In this document: positions 63,845 through 64,000 of the stretch, piece after piece
Layout: each line of letters starts with the position of its first letter
How positions within the stretch are numbered: position 1 is the first letter of the stretch
Assembly (NCBI RefSeq): GCF_036206005.1
Contig: NZ_CP108143.1
Span: forward strand, 1,860,001-1,924,000
Direction: 5' to 3'
DNA: 64,000 nucleotides
Origin: Streptomyces sp. NBC_00178
GTDB taxonomy: Bacteria; Actinomycetota; Actinomycetes; Streptomycetales; Streptomycetaceae
Translations under genes and position numbers: made by a program
The notes under the pieces: model-generated
The model's database searches: none
What the model was told of the DNA's origin: nothing
Seen by the model: the letters and a program-made list of their open reading frames with translations, nothing else

Positions 63845-64000
63845 TCAGCCCGCGGCTACGCCGAACAGGGTGCCCAGCCCGTACGTGAGCGCGGCGGCCG
63901 CCCCGCCGAGCAGGAGCTGGCGCAGGCCGCTGAACCACCAGCTGCGGGCGGTCACCCTGGCCACCACCGCCCCGCAGCCGAACAGGCCGACGAGGGCGAG
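63845..64000 (-). CDS. VIT1/CCC1-type transporter, C-terminal part only
   Basis: The gene enters from the right edge; only 51 C-terminal residues are present. They include ARSWWFSGLRQLLLGGAAAA and a final hydrophobic helix ending LGTLFGVAAG, which matches the last TM helices of VIT1/CCC1 family iron/manganese transporters in actinobacteria. It is transcribed towards gltB on the same strand, with 479 bases between them. Because most of the protein is out of view, the family assignment is moderate. Confidence 0.65.
   Translation of the reverse strand, partial: LALVGLFGCGAVVARVTARSWWFSGLRQLLLGGAAAALTYGLGTLFGVAAG

Overview
The window looks like a chromosomal core segment of a Streptomyces or close actinobacterial relative. 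It is very GC-rich with strong third-position G/C codon bias, it uses GTG starts often, and it carries typical streptomycete genes: an ANTAR response regulator, a trypsin-type secreted protease, a full-length PolA that lacks a proofreading motif, and DUF4184- and DUF6343-type proteins. The order coaE, PAC2 protein, rpsA, methyltransferase, hrpB, polA, liv operon, ANTAR regulator, pyk and, further on, gltBD matches what I remember of the conserved core of streptomycete chromosomes. Assignment to genus is inference; no 16S rRNA gene is present.

Layout. Positions 1-4750: housekeeping and small-domain genes (two methyltransferase/ADP-ribosylhydrolase type genes, a TPR protein, coaE, PAC2, VOC). 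4996-18700: information and envelope genes (rpsA with a clear promoter, hrpB, a secreted lytic transglycosylase, polA, an FdhF/YdeP-type molybdopterin oxidoreductase). 18791-25570: a thioesterase and the livKHMGF branched-chain amino acid importer, with a strong hairpin between livK and livH and a bidirectional terminator after livF. 25586-31400: ANTAR regulator, tRNA-Leu(CAA), a helix-turn-helix/LAGLIDADG protein placed directly behind that tRNA, pyruvate kinase, a Tat-exported 5'-nucleotidase and a small secreted protein. 31498-34325: a two-gene operon resembling the first two steps of hydroxamate siderophore synthesis (amino acid decarboxylase and amine N-monooxygenase) with no assembly genes. 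34580-47472: pepN, chorismate mutase, a GH35 glycosidase, trypsin, a HExxH protein, an ankyrin protein, a DEAD-box helicase beside a cold-shock protein, a PNPOx-like protein and a rhomboid.

The most unusual part is 47508-57103. It encodes a 1946-residue NLR-like protein (TIR, degenerate calcineurin-like phosphoesterase, uncharacterised alpha/beta region, NACHT, pentapeptide repeats, 15 WD40 repeats). Its start codon lies only 6 bp from that of a divergent ion-permease gene. Facing these is a compact operon for a two-TM membrane protein, a cupin-like protein and an inositol-monophosphatase-family enzyme. I read this as an accessory island, possibly for defence or stress sensing, inserted between rhomboid and the gltBD nitrogen-assimilation operon. 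The window closes with gltB/gltD, a possible GlnR half-site upstream of gltB, and the 3' end of a VIT/CCC1-type transporter gene.
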